Origin: Sphingomonas sp. Leaf208
GTDB lineage: Bacteria > Pseudomonadota > Alphaproteobacteria > Sphingomonadales > Sphingomonadaceae
Reading direction: 5' to 3'
Length of the DNA: 64,000 bases
Assembly: GCF_001421415.1 (NCBI RefSeq)
Contig: NZ_LMKH01000035.1
Span: 369,655 to 433,654 of the forward strand
The notes beneath the pieces are model-generated. The model saw only the letters and a list, made by a program, of their open reading frames with translations. It was not told the DNA's origin and ran no database searches. Each line of letters starts with the position of its first letter. The stretch's first letter is position 1. This document shows positions 1 through 8,801 of this stretch, one piece after another. A program made the translations under genes and the position numbers.

Positions 1-546
1 CACGAGCGGCGCGGCCTTCTCGCCGACCGCGGTGATCGCGACGCCGACGAACACCGAGAACACGACGATCTGGAGGATCTCGTTGCCTGCCATCGCCGCG
101 ATCATCGAATCGGGCACGATATGCGTGATGAACTTGGCGAGATCGAACGCCGCGCGGTCGACGCCGCTCGACGCGGTGGCCGGCGGGATTGCGAGCGCGA
201 GGCCGACACCAGGCTGCAACACGTTGACGAGAATCAGGCCCAGCGTGAGCGACAACAGGCTCGCGCAGATGAACCAGCCGAGGCTGCGCAATCCGACCCG
301 CCCAAGCGCGCCGGTGTCGCCCATATGCGCGATGCCCACGACCAGCGTCGAGAACACCAAAGGCGCGATGATCATCTTGATCAGCCGCAGGAACAGCGTC
401 GTCACGATCGAGAAATAGCCGGCGATGTCTTTCAGCCGTTCGGCGGACCCTGCCGTGCCGTTGTCGATCGACGCGTTCAGGATCCAGCCGACGACCATCC
501 CCGCGACGAGGCCGAACAAGATGTAATAGGTTAGCCGCTTGGCCAT
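1..546 (-). CDS. Dicarboxylate/amino acid:cation symporter (DAACS family), C-terminus cut by window edge
   Basis: The complementary strand from the ATG at 546-544 stays open for 182 codons to the window edge, so the C-terminal half is missing. The product begins MAKRLTYYILFGLVAGM and shows the hallmark hydrophobic helices of the DAACS/GltP-DctA family: a first helix, then FLRLIKMIIAPLVFSTLV, a signature of this family near its start, and later AGNEILQIVVFSVFVGVA. These proteins import C4-dicarboxylates or acidic amino acids across the inner membrane with H+ or Na+. The gene is divergent from the M24 peptidase, with 71 bp between the two starts for both promoters. The substrate cannot be assigned from half a protein. 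Confidence 0.85.
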   Translation of the reverse strand, partial: MAKRLTYYILFGLVAGMVVGWILNASIDNGTAGSAERLKDIAGYFSIVTTLFLRLIKMIIAPLVFSTLVVGIAHMGDTGALGRVGLRSLGWFICASLLSLTLGLILVNVLQPGVGLALAIPPATASSGVDRAAFDLAKFITHIVPDSMIAAMAGNEILQIVVFSVFVGVAITAVGEKAAPLV

Positions 547-617
547 TAATCGCTCCCGAGAAGTGCGAACAGGGAAGGGGATTGCGGCGCCCGGGTCAAG
601 GACCCTATCGTCCGGCG

Positions 618-1898
618 ATGTCGACCGCACGCCACAAGCCCGCCTTCAGCCCCTCGCGCCGCGACCTGCTGAGCCTCGCCATCGCGGCGCCGTTGCTGTC
701 GACCACCGCGATCCTCCGCGCCGCCGAGCCGGACCTGTCGGCGCTGTCCGACATCACCGGCACCACCAGGGCGATCGACGCCACCGAACGCGCCGCGCGG
801 CTGGCCCGCGCGCAATCGCTGATGAAGGCGGCGGGCATCGGCGCGGTGCTGATCGAGCCCGGATCGTCGATGATCTACTTCACCGGCGTCCGCTGGCACA
901 CGAGCGAGCGGCTGACGCTGGCGATCCTACCGGTCGAGGGCGAACCGTGCATCGTCACGCCGTTCTTCGAGGAACCGTCGGTGCGCGAGACGCTCGCCGT
1001 CCCCGCCGAGGTCCGGGTGTGGCAGGAGGACGAGAGCCCGCTCGCCGTCGTCGCCGGGTTCCTGCGCGACCGGAAACTCGCCGCGCGGCCGGTCGGCCTG
1101 GAGGCGGAGGTGCGGTACTTCGCTTATGCGGGGCTACAGCGCGTGTTGCCCGAGGCCAAGATTGTGTCCGCCGACCCGGTCGTCCGCGCCTGCCGGATGA
1201 TCAAGACCCCCGCCGAGATCGCGCTGATGCAGGCCGCGACCGAGGTCACGCTGGCCGCGTATCGCTGGACGAAGCCGCGCGCCGAGAAGGGCATGACGGG
1301 CCCCGAGATCGGCGCGCTGATGAACGCCGCGACCAGGAAACTCGGCGGCGCGCCCGAATTCGCGCTCGCACTGATCGGGGAGGCGTCCGCCTATCCGCAC
1401 GGAAGCCGCGAGATTCACCGCGTCGCCGACGGTCAGGTCGTGCTGATGGACTGCGGCTGCACGGTGCAGGGCTATCAGTCCGACATCTCGCGCACCTGGG
1501 TCCACGGCACCGCGACCGCCGACCAGCGCAAGACGTGGGACCAGGTCGCCCGCGGGCAACAGATCGCGTTCGCCGCCGCGAAGATCGGCGCACCCGCGGG
1601 AAGCGTCGATGACGCGGTTCGCCGGCATTACGAGACGCTCGGCTATGGCCCCGGTTACAAGCTCCCCGGCCTGTCGCATCGCACCGGCCACGGTATCGGC
1701 ATGGACGGCCACGAACCCGTCAACCTCGTCCGCGGCGAGACGACCAGCCTCGCAGCGGGGATGTGCTTCTCCGATGAACCGGGCATCTACATTCCCGGAA
1801 GGTACGGGGTCCGCATCGAGGATTGTTTCCACATGATGGATGCGGGCCCGAAATGGTTTAGCGAGCCGCCCAAGTCACTCGACGCGCCACTAGGGTAA
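618..1898 (+). CDS. Exported M24 family metallopeptidase (Xaa-Pro aminopeptidase type)
   Basis: 426 aa from the ATG at 618. An in-frame upstream extension to 582 lacks any signal and is unlikely. The N-terminus carries a twin-arginine-like SRRDLLSLA motif followed by a hydrophobic stretch and an AAEPD cleavage region, so Tat export is likely; tatABC lies further along the window. An N-terminal creatinase-like domain precedes the pita-bread M24 domain. The dinuclear metal ligands are visible: Asp278 in LMDCG, Asp289 in SDIS, His in HRTGHGIG, Glu in DEPGIY and Glu in RIED. The family removes N-terminal residues ahead of proline. The exact substrate is unknown. It is divergent from the symporter, which suggests peptide or amino-acid use. 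Confidence 0.85.
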   Translation: MSTARHKPAFSPSRRDLLSLAIAAPLLSTTAILRAAEPDLSALSDITGTTRAIDATERAARLARAQSLMKAAGIGAVLIEPGSSMIYFTGVRWHTSERLTLAILPVEGEPCIVTPFFEEPSVRETLAVPAEVRVWQEDESPLAVVAGFLRDRKLAARPVGLEAEVRYFAYAGLQRVLPEAKIVSADPVVRACRMIKTPAEIALMQAATEVTLAAYRWTKPRAEKGMTGPEIGALMNAATRKLGGAPEFALALIGEASAYPHGSREIHRVADGQVVLMDCGCTVQGYQSDISRTWVHGTATADQRKTWDQVARGQQIAFAAAKIGAPAGSVDDAVRRHYETLGYGPGYKLPGLSHRTGHGIGMDGHEPVNLVRGETTSLAAGMCFSDEPGIYIPGRYGVRIEDCFHMMDAGPKWFSEPPKSLDAPLG

Positions 1899-1932
1899 TA
1901 CTCCAACGAGGCAGTCGCCCTCGCCGCGCACT

Positions 1933-2040
1933 CCACCACCCCGGCGAAGGCCGGGGCCCAATTGGGGGACGGCGGTAACGAAGCACTGCTCTCCGTTATT
2001 TCCACCTTTCCAATTGGGCCCCGGCCTTCGCCGGGGTGGA
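1933..2040. repeat. Long palindromic intergenic repeat (family A, copy 1)
   Basis: Arms CCACCCCGGCGAAGGCC and its complement enclose a ~45-nt centre. The centre (CGGTAACGAAG...CTCCGTTATT...CCACCTTTCC) recurs in inverted orientation in the copy at 5049-5152. This is therefore a defined mobile or propagated element rather than chance GC-rich palindromy. It occupies most of the 347-bp gap before alaS (1899-2245), where I see no gene. Confidence 0.8.
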
Positions 2041-2070
2041 ACATCGGGGCGAACGGCCGCTCTTACCTAC

Positions 2071-2129
2071 CTTGTTCTCCCGCGAAGGCGGGAGCCCAGT
2101 CTGGATCCCCGCCTTCGCGGAAAAACAAG
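2071..2129. repeat. REP-like palindrome (family B)
   Basis: CTTGTTCTCCCGCGAAGGC pairs with a downstream GCCTTCGCGGAAAAACAAG around the centre AGCCCAGTCTGGATC. A near-identical copy lies at 45396-45449. It lies just upstream of alaS. Confidence 0.75.
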
Positions 2130-2245
2130 CTCTCTTCGTTGCAATCGGATGCGTGCAGCGCGGTCGTTCGCCAACACCCTTCTCTACTGCACGGCCCTCA
2201 CACACCCGACTTGAGCGAACCGCCCCGCTCGCCTAAGTCCCCGGC

Positions 2246-4897
2246 ATGACATCGACGAACGACATCCGCCGCGGCTTCCTCGACTATTTCGGATCGCAGG
2301 GGCACCAGATCGTGCCCAGCGCACCGCTCGTGCCGCAGAACGACCCGACGCTGATGTTCGTCAACGCGGGCATGGTGCCGTTCAAGAACGTCTTCACCGG
2401 CCTCGAATCGCGCCCCTACACCACCGCGACGTCGTCGCAGAAATGCGTCCGCGCCGGCGGCAAGCACAATGATCTCGACAATGTCGGCTACACCGCGCGC
2501 CACCACACCTTCTTCGAAATGCTCGGCAATTTCTCGTTCGGCGATTATTTCAAGGAACAGGCGATCGTCCACGCCTGGACGCTGCTCACGCGCGAATGGG
2601 GCCTGTCACCCGACAAGCTGACCGCCACCGTCTACCACACCGACGACGAAGCGTTCGATCTCTGGAAGAAGATCGCCGGCCTCCCCGATCACCGCATCAT
2701 CCGTATCCCGACCAAGGACAATTTCTGGTCGATGGGCGACAACGGGCCGTGCGGGCCGTGCTCGGAAATCTTCTACGACCACGGCGACCACATCTTCGGC
2801 GGCCCTCCCGGCAGCCCCGACGAGGACGGCGATCGCTTCGTCGAGATCTGGAACCTCGTGTTCATGCAATATGAGCAGGAGAATGCCGAGATCGTCGGCA
2901 ACCTGCCGAAACCGTCGATCGACACCGGCATGGGGCTCGAGCGCATCGCCGCGGTCATGCAGGGCGTCACCGACAATTACGACACCGACACGTTCAAGGC
3001 GCTGATCGCCGCCTCGGGCGCACTGACGCACACCGCGACCGACGGCGCCAACACCGCCAGCCACCGCGTGATCGCCGATCACCTGCGCACCGCGGGCTTC
3101 CTGATCGCGGACGGCGTGCTGCCCGCGAGCGAGGGCCGCGGCTATGTCCTGCGCCGGATCATGCGCCGCGCGATGCGCCACGCGCACATCCTCGGCGCGA
3201 AGCAACCGCTGATGCACCGCCTCGTCCCCGCGCTCGTCACCGAGATGGGCGCCGCGTACCCCGAACTGTCGCGTGCCCGTCCGCTGATCGAGGCGACGTT
3301 GCAGCAGGAGGAAACGCGCTTCCGCCAGACGCTCGACAAGGGGCTGAAGCTGCTCGACGAAGCGACCACCGGTATGACCGACGGCACGCTGGCCGGCGAC
3401 GTCGCGTTCAAGCTCTACGACACCTACGGCTTCCCGTACGACCTGACCGAGGACGCGCTGCGCGAACGCAACATCGCAGTCGACCGCGAGGGCTTCGACA
3501 CCGCGATGGCCGAGCAGAAGCGCGCCGCCCGCGCTGCCTGGAAGGGCTCGGGCGCGAAGGCCTCGGACGACATCTGGTTCGACATCGTCGAGCAGACCGG
3601 CGGCACCGAATTCCTCGGCTACGCATCGGATACCGGCGAGGGCGAGGTCGTCGCGCTGGTCAAGGACGGCGCCCGCGTCGACCACGCCACCACCGGCGAC
3701 ACCGTCGCGATCGTCGTCAACCAGACGCCCTTCTACGGCGAGAGCGGCGGGCAGGTCGGCGATGCCGGCCACATCTCCAACGACAGCGGCCTGCGTGCCA
3801 ACGTCACCGAGACGTCGAAGCAGCTCGGCCGCGTGTTCGTCCACCACGCGATCGTCGACGCTGGCGAGATCAAGGTCGGCGACCCGGTCAAGCTCCAGAT
3901 CGACGTCGCCCGCCGCGCGCAGATCCGTGCCAACCACTCCGCAACGCATCTCCTGCACGAGGCCTTGCGCGAACGCCTCGGCACGCACGTCGCGCAGAAG
4001 GGGAGCCTCGTCGCACCCGACCGCCTGCGCTTCGACTTCTCGCAGCCGGTTGCGATGACCCCCGCCGACATCGCGCAGGTTGAGGCCGACGTGAACGCGC
4101 AGGTCCGCGGCAACGGCGCCGTGACGACACTGCTGATGACCCCCGACGGCGCGATCGCGATGGGCGCGATGGCGCTGTTCGGCGAGAAATACGGCGACGA
4201 GGTCCGCGTCGTGTCGATGGGCTCGACCGAGGACGGGACCTATTCGATCGAGCTGTGCGGCGGCACGCACGTCAACGCGCTCGGCGACATCGGCCTGTTC
4301 AAGGTCGTCGGCGAAGGCGCGGTCTCCAGCGGTATCCGCCGTGTCGAAGCGCTCACCGGCGAAGCGGCGCGCGCGTACCTCACCGGCCGCGACGATCGCC
4401 TGCGCGAAGCCGCAGCAGTGCTGAAGTCGACCCCCGACGAGGTCCCGGCGCGCGTCGCATCGCTGCTCGAAGACCGCCGCCGCCTCGAACGCGAACTCGC
4501 CGACGCGAAGAAGGCGCTCGCGCTCGGCGGCGGTGGCTCGGGCGAAGCGGCTGGCCCCGAACAAGTCGGCGGCGTCGCGTTCATCGGGCAAGTGCTCAAC
4601 GACTTCGAAGCGAAAGGCCTGCGCGGCGCGGTCGATGAAGCCAAGCAGCGTCTGGGTTCCGGCATCGCGGTGATGGTAGCGATCAACGATGGTCGCGCTT
4701 CGGTCGCGGTCGGTGTGACAGCGGACTTGGTCGCCAGCCACAACGCCGTCGACCTGCTCAAGATCGCGGTCTCGACGCTAGGCGGGCAGGGCGGTGGCGG
4801 CCGTCCCGACATGGCGCAGGGCGGTGGGCCTGATGGCGACAAGGCTGCGGAAGCAGTTGCGGCGGTGCGCGCAAAGCTGGAGGCGGCGGGGGTCTAA
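2246..4897 (+). CDS. alaS: Alanine--tRNA ligase
   Basis: 883 aa, the usual bacterial AlaS length. It charges tRNA-Ala in the cytoplasm and edits mischarged Ser/Gly. The class II catalytic core is at the N-terminus, with motif HHTFFEMLGNFSFGDYFK near residue 85. The editing domain has the zinc-binding HSATHLLHEALR and CGGTHVN motifs near residues 560 and 670. A C-terminal coiled-coil/DHHA1 region ends with GGQGGGGRPDMAQGGG. It stands alone, with repeat-filled intergenic DNA on both sides. The ATG at 2246 gives the standard N-terminus (MTSTNDIRRGFLDYF). Long open frames on the opposite strand here are GC-driven shadows. Confidence 0.98.
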   Translation: MTSTNDIRRGFLDYFGSQGHQIVPSAPLVPQNDPTLMFVNAGMVPFKNVFTGLESRPYTTATSSQKCVRAGGKHNDLDNVGYTARHHTFFEMLGNFSFGDYFKEQAIVHAWTLLTREWGLSPDKLTATVYHTDDEAFDLWKKIAGLPDHRIIRIPTKDNFWSMGDNGPCGPCSEIFYDHGDHIFGGPPGSPDEDGDRFVEIWNLVFMQYEQENAEIVGNLPKPSIDTGMGLERIAAVMQGVTDNYDTDTFKALIAASGALTHTATDGANTASHRVIADHLRTAGFLIADGVLPASEGRGYVLRRIMRRAMRHAHILGAKQPLMHRLVPALVTEMGAAYPELSRARPLIEATLQQEETRFRQTLDKGLKLLDEATTGMTDGTLAGDVAFKLYDTYGFPYDLTEDALRERNIAVDREGFDTAMAEQKRAARAAWKGSGAKASDDIWFDIVEQTGGTEFLGYASDTGEGEVVALVKDGARVDHATTGDTVAIVVNQTPFYGESGGQVGDAGHISNDSGLRANVTETSKQLGRVFVHHAIVDAGEIKVGDPVKLQIDVARRAQIRANHSATHLLHEALRERLGTHVAQKGSLVAPDRLRFDFSQPVAMTPADIAQVEADVNAQVRGNGAVTTLLMTPDGAIAMGAMALFGEKYGDEVRVVSMGSTEDGTYSIELCGGTHVNALGDIGLFKVVGEGAVSSGIRRVEALTGEAARAYLTGRDDRLREAAAVLKSTPDEVPARVASLLEDRRRLERELADAKKALALGGGGSGEAAGPEQVGGVAFIGQVLNDFEAKGLRGAVDEAKQRLGSGIAVMVAINDGRASVAVGVTADLVASHNAVDLLKIAVSTLGGQGGGGRPDMAQGGGPDGDKAAEAVAAVRAKLEAAGV

Positions 4898-4930
4898 AAC
4901 TCGCCGACGTCGCACCCAACTCCAAGCAAT

Positions 4931-5009
4931 GTTCCCTCGCGCACGCGGGGGAACAGCTAAGTACCGCTAGCTGCCCTGACTCATGGACCCCCGCCTCCGC
5001 GGGGGGAAC
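4931..5009. repeat. REP-like palindrome (family B variant)
   Basis: GTTCCCTCGCGCACGCGGGG at the left and CCCCGCCTCCGCGGGGGGAAC at the right form a diverged inverted repeat with a ~40-nt centre. It fills part of the 294-bp gap after alaS (4898-5191), which holds no gene. Confidence 0.6.
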
Positions 5010-5048
5010 GGCGGCCGCTCTGATGAAGTCATCCGCTAAAAATAAGCA

Positions 5049-5152
5049 CCACCCCGGCGAAGGCCGGGGCCCAGTTGGAAAGGTGGCAATAACGGAGCGC
5101 TGTCCTTCGTTACTACCGTCCCCCAACTGGACCCCGGCCTTCGCCGGGGTGG
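5049..5152. repeat. Long palindromic intergenic repeat (family A, copy 2, inverted)
   Basis: This is the same ~105-bp element as at 1933-2040 but in the opposite orientation. The centre reads GGAAAGGTGGCAATAACGG...CTTCGTTACTACCGTCC, the complement of copy 1. Together the two copies bracket alaS as an inverted pair. Confidence 0.8.
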
Positions 5153-5191
5153 TTCTTCCTTCGGTTACTAAGCGTCGGCGTGAAACGAGGC

Positions 5192-6835
5192 TCAGCCCCC
5201 ACGCACCTTCGCCAGCGTAGTCCCAGCGGTAATCGCCTCGATATCCGTCACCAAGTGCAACATCCGCACCCCGCCCCGCGACATCGCCCGATCCAGCGCC
5301 CCCGCAAAATCCTCAGTCCGCTCGACGGTTTCTGCCCAACACCCATAAGCCCGCCCCAGCGCGGCAAAGTCCGGGTTCCGCAGCGCCGTCCCAGACACCC
5401 GCCCCGGATACTCGCGCTCCTGATGCATGCGGATCGTGCCGTAGCCGCTGTTATCCACGACGATCACCAGAATGTCCGCGCCGTGCGCGACCGCGGTTGC
5501 CAGTTCTTGGCCGTTCATCAGGAAACACCCGTCGCCCGCGAGCGCCACGATCGTCCGCTCCGGATGCCGCAATGACGCCGCAACCGCCGCCGGCACCCCG
5601 TACCCCATCGCCCCGGCAGTCGGCGCAAGCTGCGTACCCGGCCCGGCATACGCCCAGTACCGATGCCACCACCCCGAGTAATTTCCCGCGCCGTTGCATA
5701 TAATGGCATCCGCTGGCAGCCGCTCGCGCATCGCTGCGACACACGGCCCGAGGTCCATCACCAGATCGCGCGGCGCCGGCGTCGACCAGTCGAGCCACTC
5801 CGCGTGCGCCTCCGACCCCGCAGTCCGCGGCGGCAGGTCGACCACCAGCAACGCCTCGGCAAACTCCGCCATCCCCGCACACACCGCGACATCGGCGCGG
5901 TACGCCCGATGCAACTCGTCGGAATCGGGATGGACGTGGATCAGCCGCTGCCCCGGATGATCGGGCGTGATGAGCGCATAACCATCGGTCGTCGCCTCCC
6001 CCAGCCGCGGCCCGACAACCAGCAGCAGATCCGCTGCCTTCACCCGCTCGACCAGCTTCGGATTGGGCCCATACCCCAAATTCCCGGCCCAAACCGGGCA
6101 GTCGTTCGGAACAGCATCCTGCCGCCGAAACGCCGCCGCCACCGGGATGCCGTTACGATCCGCCCAGGTCGAGAACGCCCCCGACGCTGCTACATCCCAG
6201 CCCGCACCCCCGACGATCGCCACCGGCCGCTCCGCCGTCGTCAGCAGATCGGCAAGCAAGTCCATCGTGTCGACGTCGCAGCCTTGCGCCACCCGCTCTA
6301 CCCGCGGCCGATCGACGGCATCTACCACATCGAGCAGCATGTCCTCGGGCAGCGCGAGCACCACCGGCCCAGGCCGCCCCGACATCGCGGTCGCATAGGC
6401 GCGCGCGACATATTCCGGGATCCGCCGCGCATCGTCGATCCGCGCCGCCCACTTCGCGATGGGCGCAAACATCGCCTGGAAATCGATCTCCTGGAACGCC
6501 TCGCGGTCGCGCGTGGCGCGGTCGATGTCGCCCACGAAGAGGATTATCGGCTGCGAATCCTGCATCGCGACATGCACGCCGATCGACGCGTTGGTCGCGC
6601 CGGGTCCGCGGGTCACGAACGCGACGCCCGGTCGATGCGTCAGCGTCCCGTCCGCGCACGCCATGAACCCGACGCCGCCCTCCTGCCGACACACCACGAG
6701 GTCGATTGCCGGCGTGTCGTGGAGCGCGTCGAGCACCGCGAGGAAACTCTCCCCCGGCACGGTGAAAATCCGGTCGCAGCCCTGTGCGACGAGTTGGTCG
6801 ACCAGGATACGGCCGCCGGTGCGTGGTGTGATCAT
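5192..6835 (-). CDS. Thiamine diphosphate-dependent enzyme, acetolactate synthase-like
   Basis: 547 aa from the ATG at 6835; the open frame extends 30 codons further upstream without a plausible start. Three ThDP-enzyme domains are recognisable. The Pyr domain has the catalytic Glu in CRQEGG. The middle domain has a Rossmann-like VAIVGGAG. The PP domain has the GDG...N cofactor motif (AGDGCFLMNGQE, then VVDNSGYG). It belongs to the IlvB/benzoylformate decarboxylase superfamily and acts on 2-oxo acids. It is not part of an ilvBN operon and has no small subunit beside it, so biosynthetic acetolactate synthase is unlikely. The substrate is unknown. It is divergent from the SMP-30 gene, with 111 bp between the starts. 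Confidence 0.85.
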   Translation of the reverse strand: MITPRTGGRILVDQLVAQGCDRIFTVPGESFLAVLDALHDTPAIDLVVCRQEGGVGFMACADGTLTHRPGVAFVTRGPGATNASIGVHVAMQDSQPIILFVGDIDRATRDREAFQEIDFQAMFAPIAKWAARIDDARRIPEYVARAYATAMSGRPGPVVLALPEDMLLDVVDAVDRPRVERVAQGCDVDTMDLLADLLTTAERPVAIVGGAGWDVAASGAFSTWADRNGIPVAAAFRRQDAVPNDCPVWAGNLGYGPNPKLVERVKAADLLLVVGPRLGEATTDGYALITPDHPGQRLIHVHPDSDELHRAYRADVAVCAGMAEFAEALLVVDLPPRTAGSEAHAEWLDWSTPAPRDLVMDLGPCVAAMRERLPADAIICNGAGNYSGWWHRYWAYAGPGTQLAPTAGAMGYGVPAAVAASLRHPERTIVALAGDGCFLMNGQELATAVAHGADILVIVVDNSGYGTIRMHQEREYPGRVSGTALRNPDFAALGRAYGCWAETVERTEDFAGALDRAMSRGGVRMLHLVTDIEAITAGTTLAKVRGG

Positions 6836-6946
6836 CGGCGCATCCTGCCGCTGGTAGCGCGCGAAGTCGAGAAACGTCGTGCGTGGCGCCGCAACGCGGC
6901 TACGCTTGCGCCGAAGTCGGGCCAACTCGACTCGCTGGAGAGGATC

Positions 6947-7846
6947 ATGACCGAATTCACCACCGTCGCCAGTGGCTTGCGCTTCCCAGAGGGTCCCGTC
7001 GCTATGCCCGACGGCAGCGTCATCCTCGTCGAGATCGAGGCCGGCCGCATCACGCGCATCGCCCCTGACGGAACGAAGACGACCCTAGCCGAACCCGACG
7101 GTGGCCCCAACGGCCTCGCGATCGGTCCCGACGGCAAGCTCTATTGCTGCAACAATGGCGGCTTCGCGTGGCGCGAGACGAATGGCTTCCTAACCCCGCA
7201 CGGCCAGCCGGACGACTATTCAGGCGGCCGTATCGAACGGATCGATATTGCCACCGGCGCGATCGAGATCCTCTACACGGACGGCGATTTCGGCTGCTCG
7301 CTGCGCGGACCCAACGACATCGTCTTCGATTCGCATGGCGGTTTCTGGTTCACCGATCACGGCAAATCGCGCGACCGCGCCCGCGACATCACCGGGATCT
7401 TCTACGCGAAAGTCGACGGGACCCAGCTCGAAGAAGTGATCTTCCCGAGCGAAAACCCCAACGGCATCGGCCTCTCGCCGGACGGCATGCGGCTGTACGC
7501 AGCGGAGACGTTCACCTGCCGCCTGATGGCGTTCGACATCGTCGCACCCGGCAAGGTCGCCAGCGCCGCGGGCACGCCGCTCTACCGCCCGGCCGGCTAC
7601 AAATTCTTCGACTCGCTCGGCGTCGAGGCGAGCGGCAACATCTGCGTCGCGACGATCGGCGAATGCGGGATCAGCGTGATCTCGCCCGCCGGAGAGTTGG
7701 TCGAGTTCGTCGCCACCGACGACGTGTTCACCACCAACATCTGCTGGGGCGGCAAGGACATGATGGACGCGTACATCACCTGCTCGGGCAGCGGCCGGCT
7801 GGTGAAGACGCGGTGGAAGCGGCCGGGGTTGAAGCTGGCGTATTGA
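6947..7846 (+). CDS. SMP-30/gluconolactonase/LRE family protein
   Basis: 299 aa from the ATG at 6947, preceded by GAGAGGAT. It is a six-bladed beta-propeller sugar-lactone hydrolase type. Characteristic blades are LRFPEGPVAMPDGS (metal-binding Glu in PEGP), GPNDIVFDSHGGFWFTD, NPNGIGLSPDG and a late TNICWGGKDM. At the position where many members have Asp before a GN turn the sequence reads GVEASGN, so one metal ligand may be Glu. The family hydrolyses lactones in sugar catabolism. The divergent ThDP enzyme could belong to the same carbohydrate route, but that is inference. Confidence 0.85.
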   Translation: MTEFTTVASGLRFPEGPVAMPDGSVILVEIEAGRITRIAPDGTKTTLAEPDGGPNGLAIGPDGKLYCCNNGGFAWRETNGFLTPHGQPDDYSGGRIERIDIATGAIEILYTDGDFGCSLRGPNDIVFDSHGGFWFTDHGKSRDRARDITGIFYAKVDGTQLEEVIFPSENPNGIGLSPDGMRLYAAETFTCRLMAFDIVAPGKVASAAGTPLYRPAGYKFFDSLGVEASGNICVATIGECGISVISPAGELVEFVATDDVFTTNICWGGKDMMDAYITCSGSGRLVKTRWKRPGLKLAY

Positions 7847-7900
7847 AGGCGTCGGGAGGAAGGCCCGGCATTTCTGCCCCAACCGTCATTCCAACCGCAA

Positions 7901-7999
7901 CCGTCATTCCCGCGGAGGCGGGAACCCAAATTGGCTGACTTCGCCATATGACCGCGAGACCTTGAGGATATGGATCCCCGCCTCCGCGGGGATGACGGA
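7901..7999. repeat. REP-like palindrome (family B, long centre)
   Basis: CCGTCATTCCCGCGGAGGCG at the left and CGCCTCCGCGGGGATGACGG at the right, with a ~58-nt centre. It lies in the gap between the SMP-30 gene and scoA. Confidence 0.75.
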
Positions 8000-8079
8000 G
8001 AGATGCGGCGCCTCGCTCGACGTACGTTGCCGACCGACCGCCAGCGCCTTATGCGAGGCCAAAGACCTGAGGAGGATGC

Positions 8080-8790
8080 ATGGCGAACAAGCGCTACACC
8101 GATGCGGCAACGGCACTCGAAGGCCTGCTGTTCGACGGCATGACGATCTGTGCGGGCGGATTCGGGCTGTGCGGCATCCCCGAGCGGCTGATCGACGCGA
8201 TCGAGGCGTCTGGGGTGAAGGACCTGACGATCGCCAGCAACAATGCCGGGATCGACGGACAGGGCCTCGGCAAGCTGCTTCGCTCGCGCCAGGTCAAGAA
8301 GATGATCTCGTCCTATGTCGGCGAGAACAAGGAATTCGAGCGGCAATATCTCAGCGGCGAACTCGAGGTCGAGTTTTGCCCGCAGGGCACGCTCGCCGAA
8401 CGCTGCCGGGCAGGGGGGGCGGGCATCCCCGGCTTCTACACCAAGACCGGCGTTGGCACGCAGGTCGCCGAGGGCAAGGAGACGAAGGTGTTCGACGGCC
8501 AGGAATACATCCTCGAACGCGGCATCCGCGCCGATCTCGCGATCATCAAGGGCTGGAAGGCGGACGAAAGCGGCAATTTGATCTTCCGCAAGACCGCGCG
8601 CAACTTCAACCAGCCGATGGCAACGGCGGGGAAGATCTGCGTCGCCGAGGTCGAGGAGATCGTCCCCGTCGGCAGCCTCGATCCCGATACGATCCACCTG
8701 CCGGGCATCTACGTGAAGCGGATGATCGTCGGTGCGCCCTACGACAAGCAGATCGAATTCCGCACCGTCCGCGAGCGGGTTTCCGCGTGA
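8080..8790 (+). CDS. scoA: 3-oxoacid CoA-transferase subunit A
   Basis: 236 aa. It has the glycine-rich CoA-binding segment of family I CoA transferase alpha subunits (CAGGFGLCGIPERLI near residue 24), followed by ASNNAGIDGQGLGKLL. Together with ScoB it transfers CoA from succinyl-CoA to acetoacetate or a related 3-oxo acid. It is the first gene of an overlapping run. Its stop overlaps a possible GTG start of the phosphatase gene, and the partner subunit scoB lies 1.26 kb downstream rather than adjacent. RBS GAGGAGG precedes the ATG. Confidence 0.92.
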   Translation: MANKRYTDAATALEGLLFDGMTICAGGFGLCGIPERLIDAIEASGVKDLTIASNNAGIDGQGLGKLLRSRQVKKMISSYVGENKEFERQYLSGELEVEFCPQGTLAERCRAGGAGIPGFYTKTGVGTQVAEGKETKVFDGQEYILERGIRADLAIIKGWKADESGNLIFRKTARNFNQPMATAGKICVAEVEEIVPVGSLDPDTIHLPGIYVKRMIVGAPYDKQIEFRTVRERVSA

Positions 8791-8801
8791 AGCAAGGCCT
8801 G

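Noticed and set aside
2606..4741. 711-codon open frame antisense to alaS
   Set aside because: It mirrors the codon pattern of alaS on the other strand; high-GC genes often leave antisense frames open. The product is low-complexity and matches no family.
5663..7846. A 727-codon frame suggesting a large N-terminal fusion to the SMP-30 protein
   Set aside because: The first ~430 codons are antisense to the ThDP enzyme gene. A good RBS and ATG at 6947 give a normal family length.
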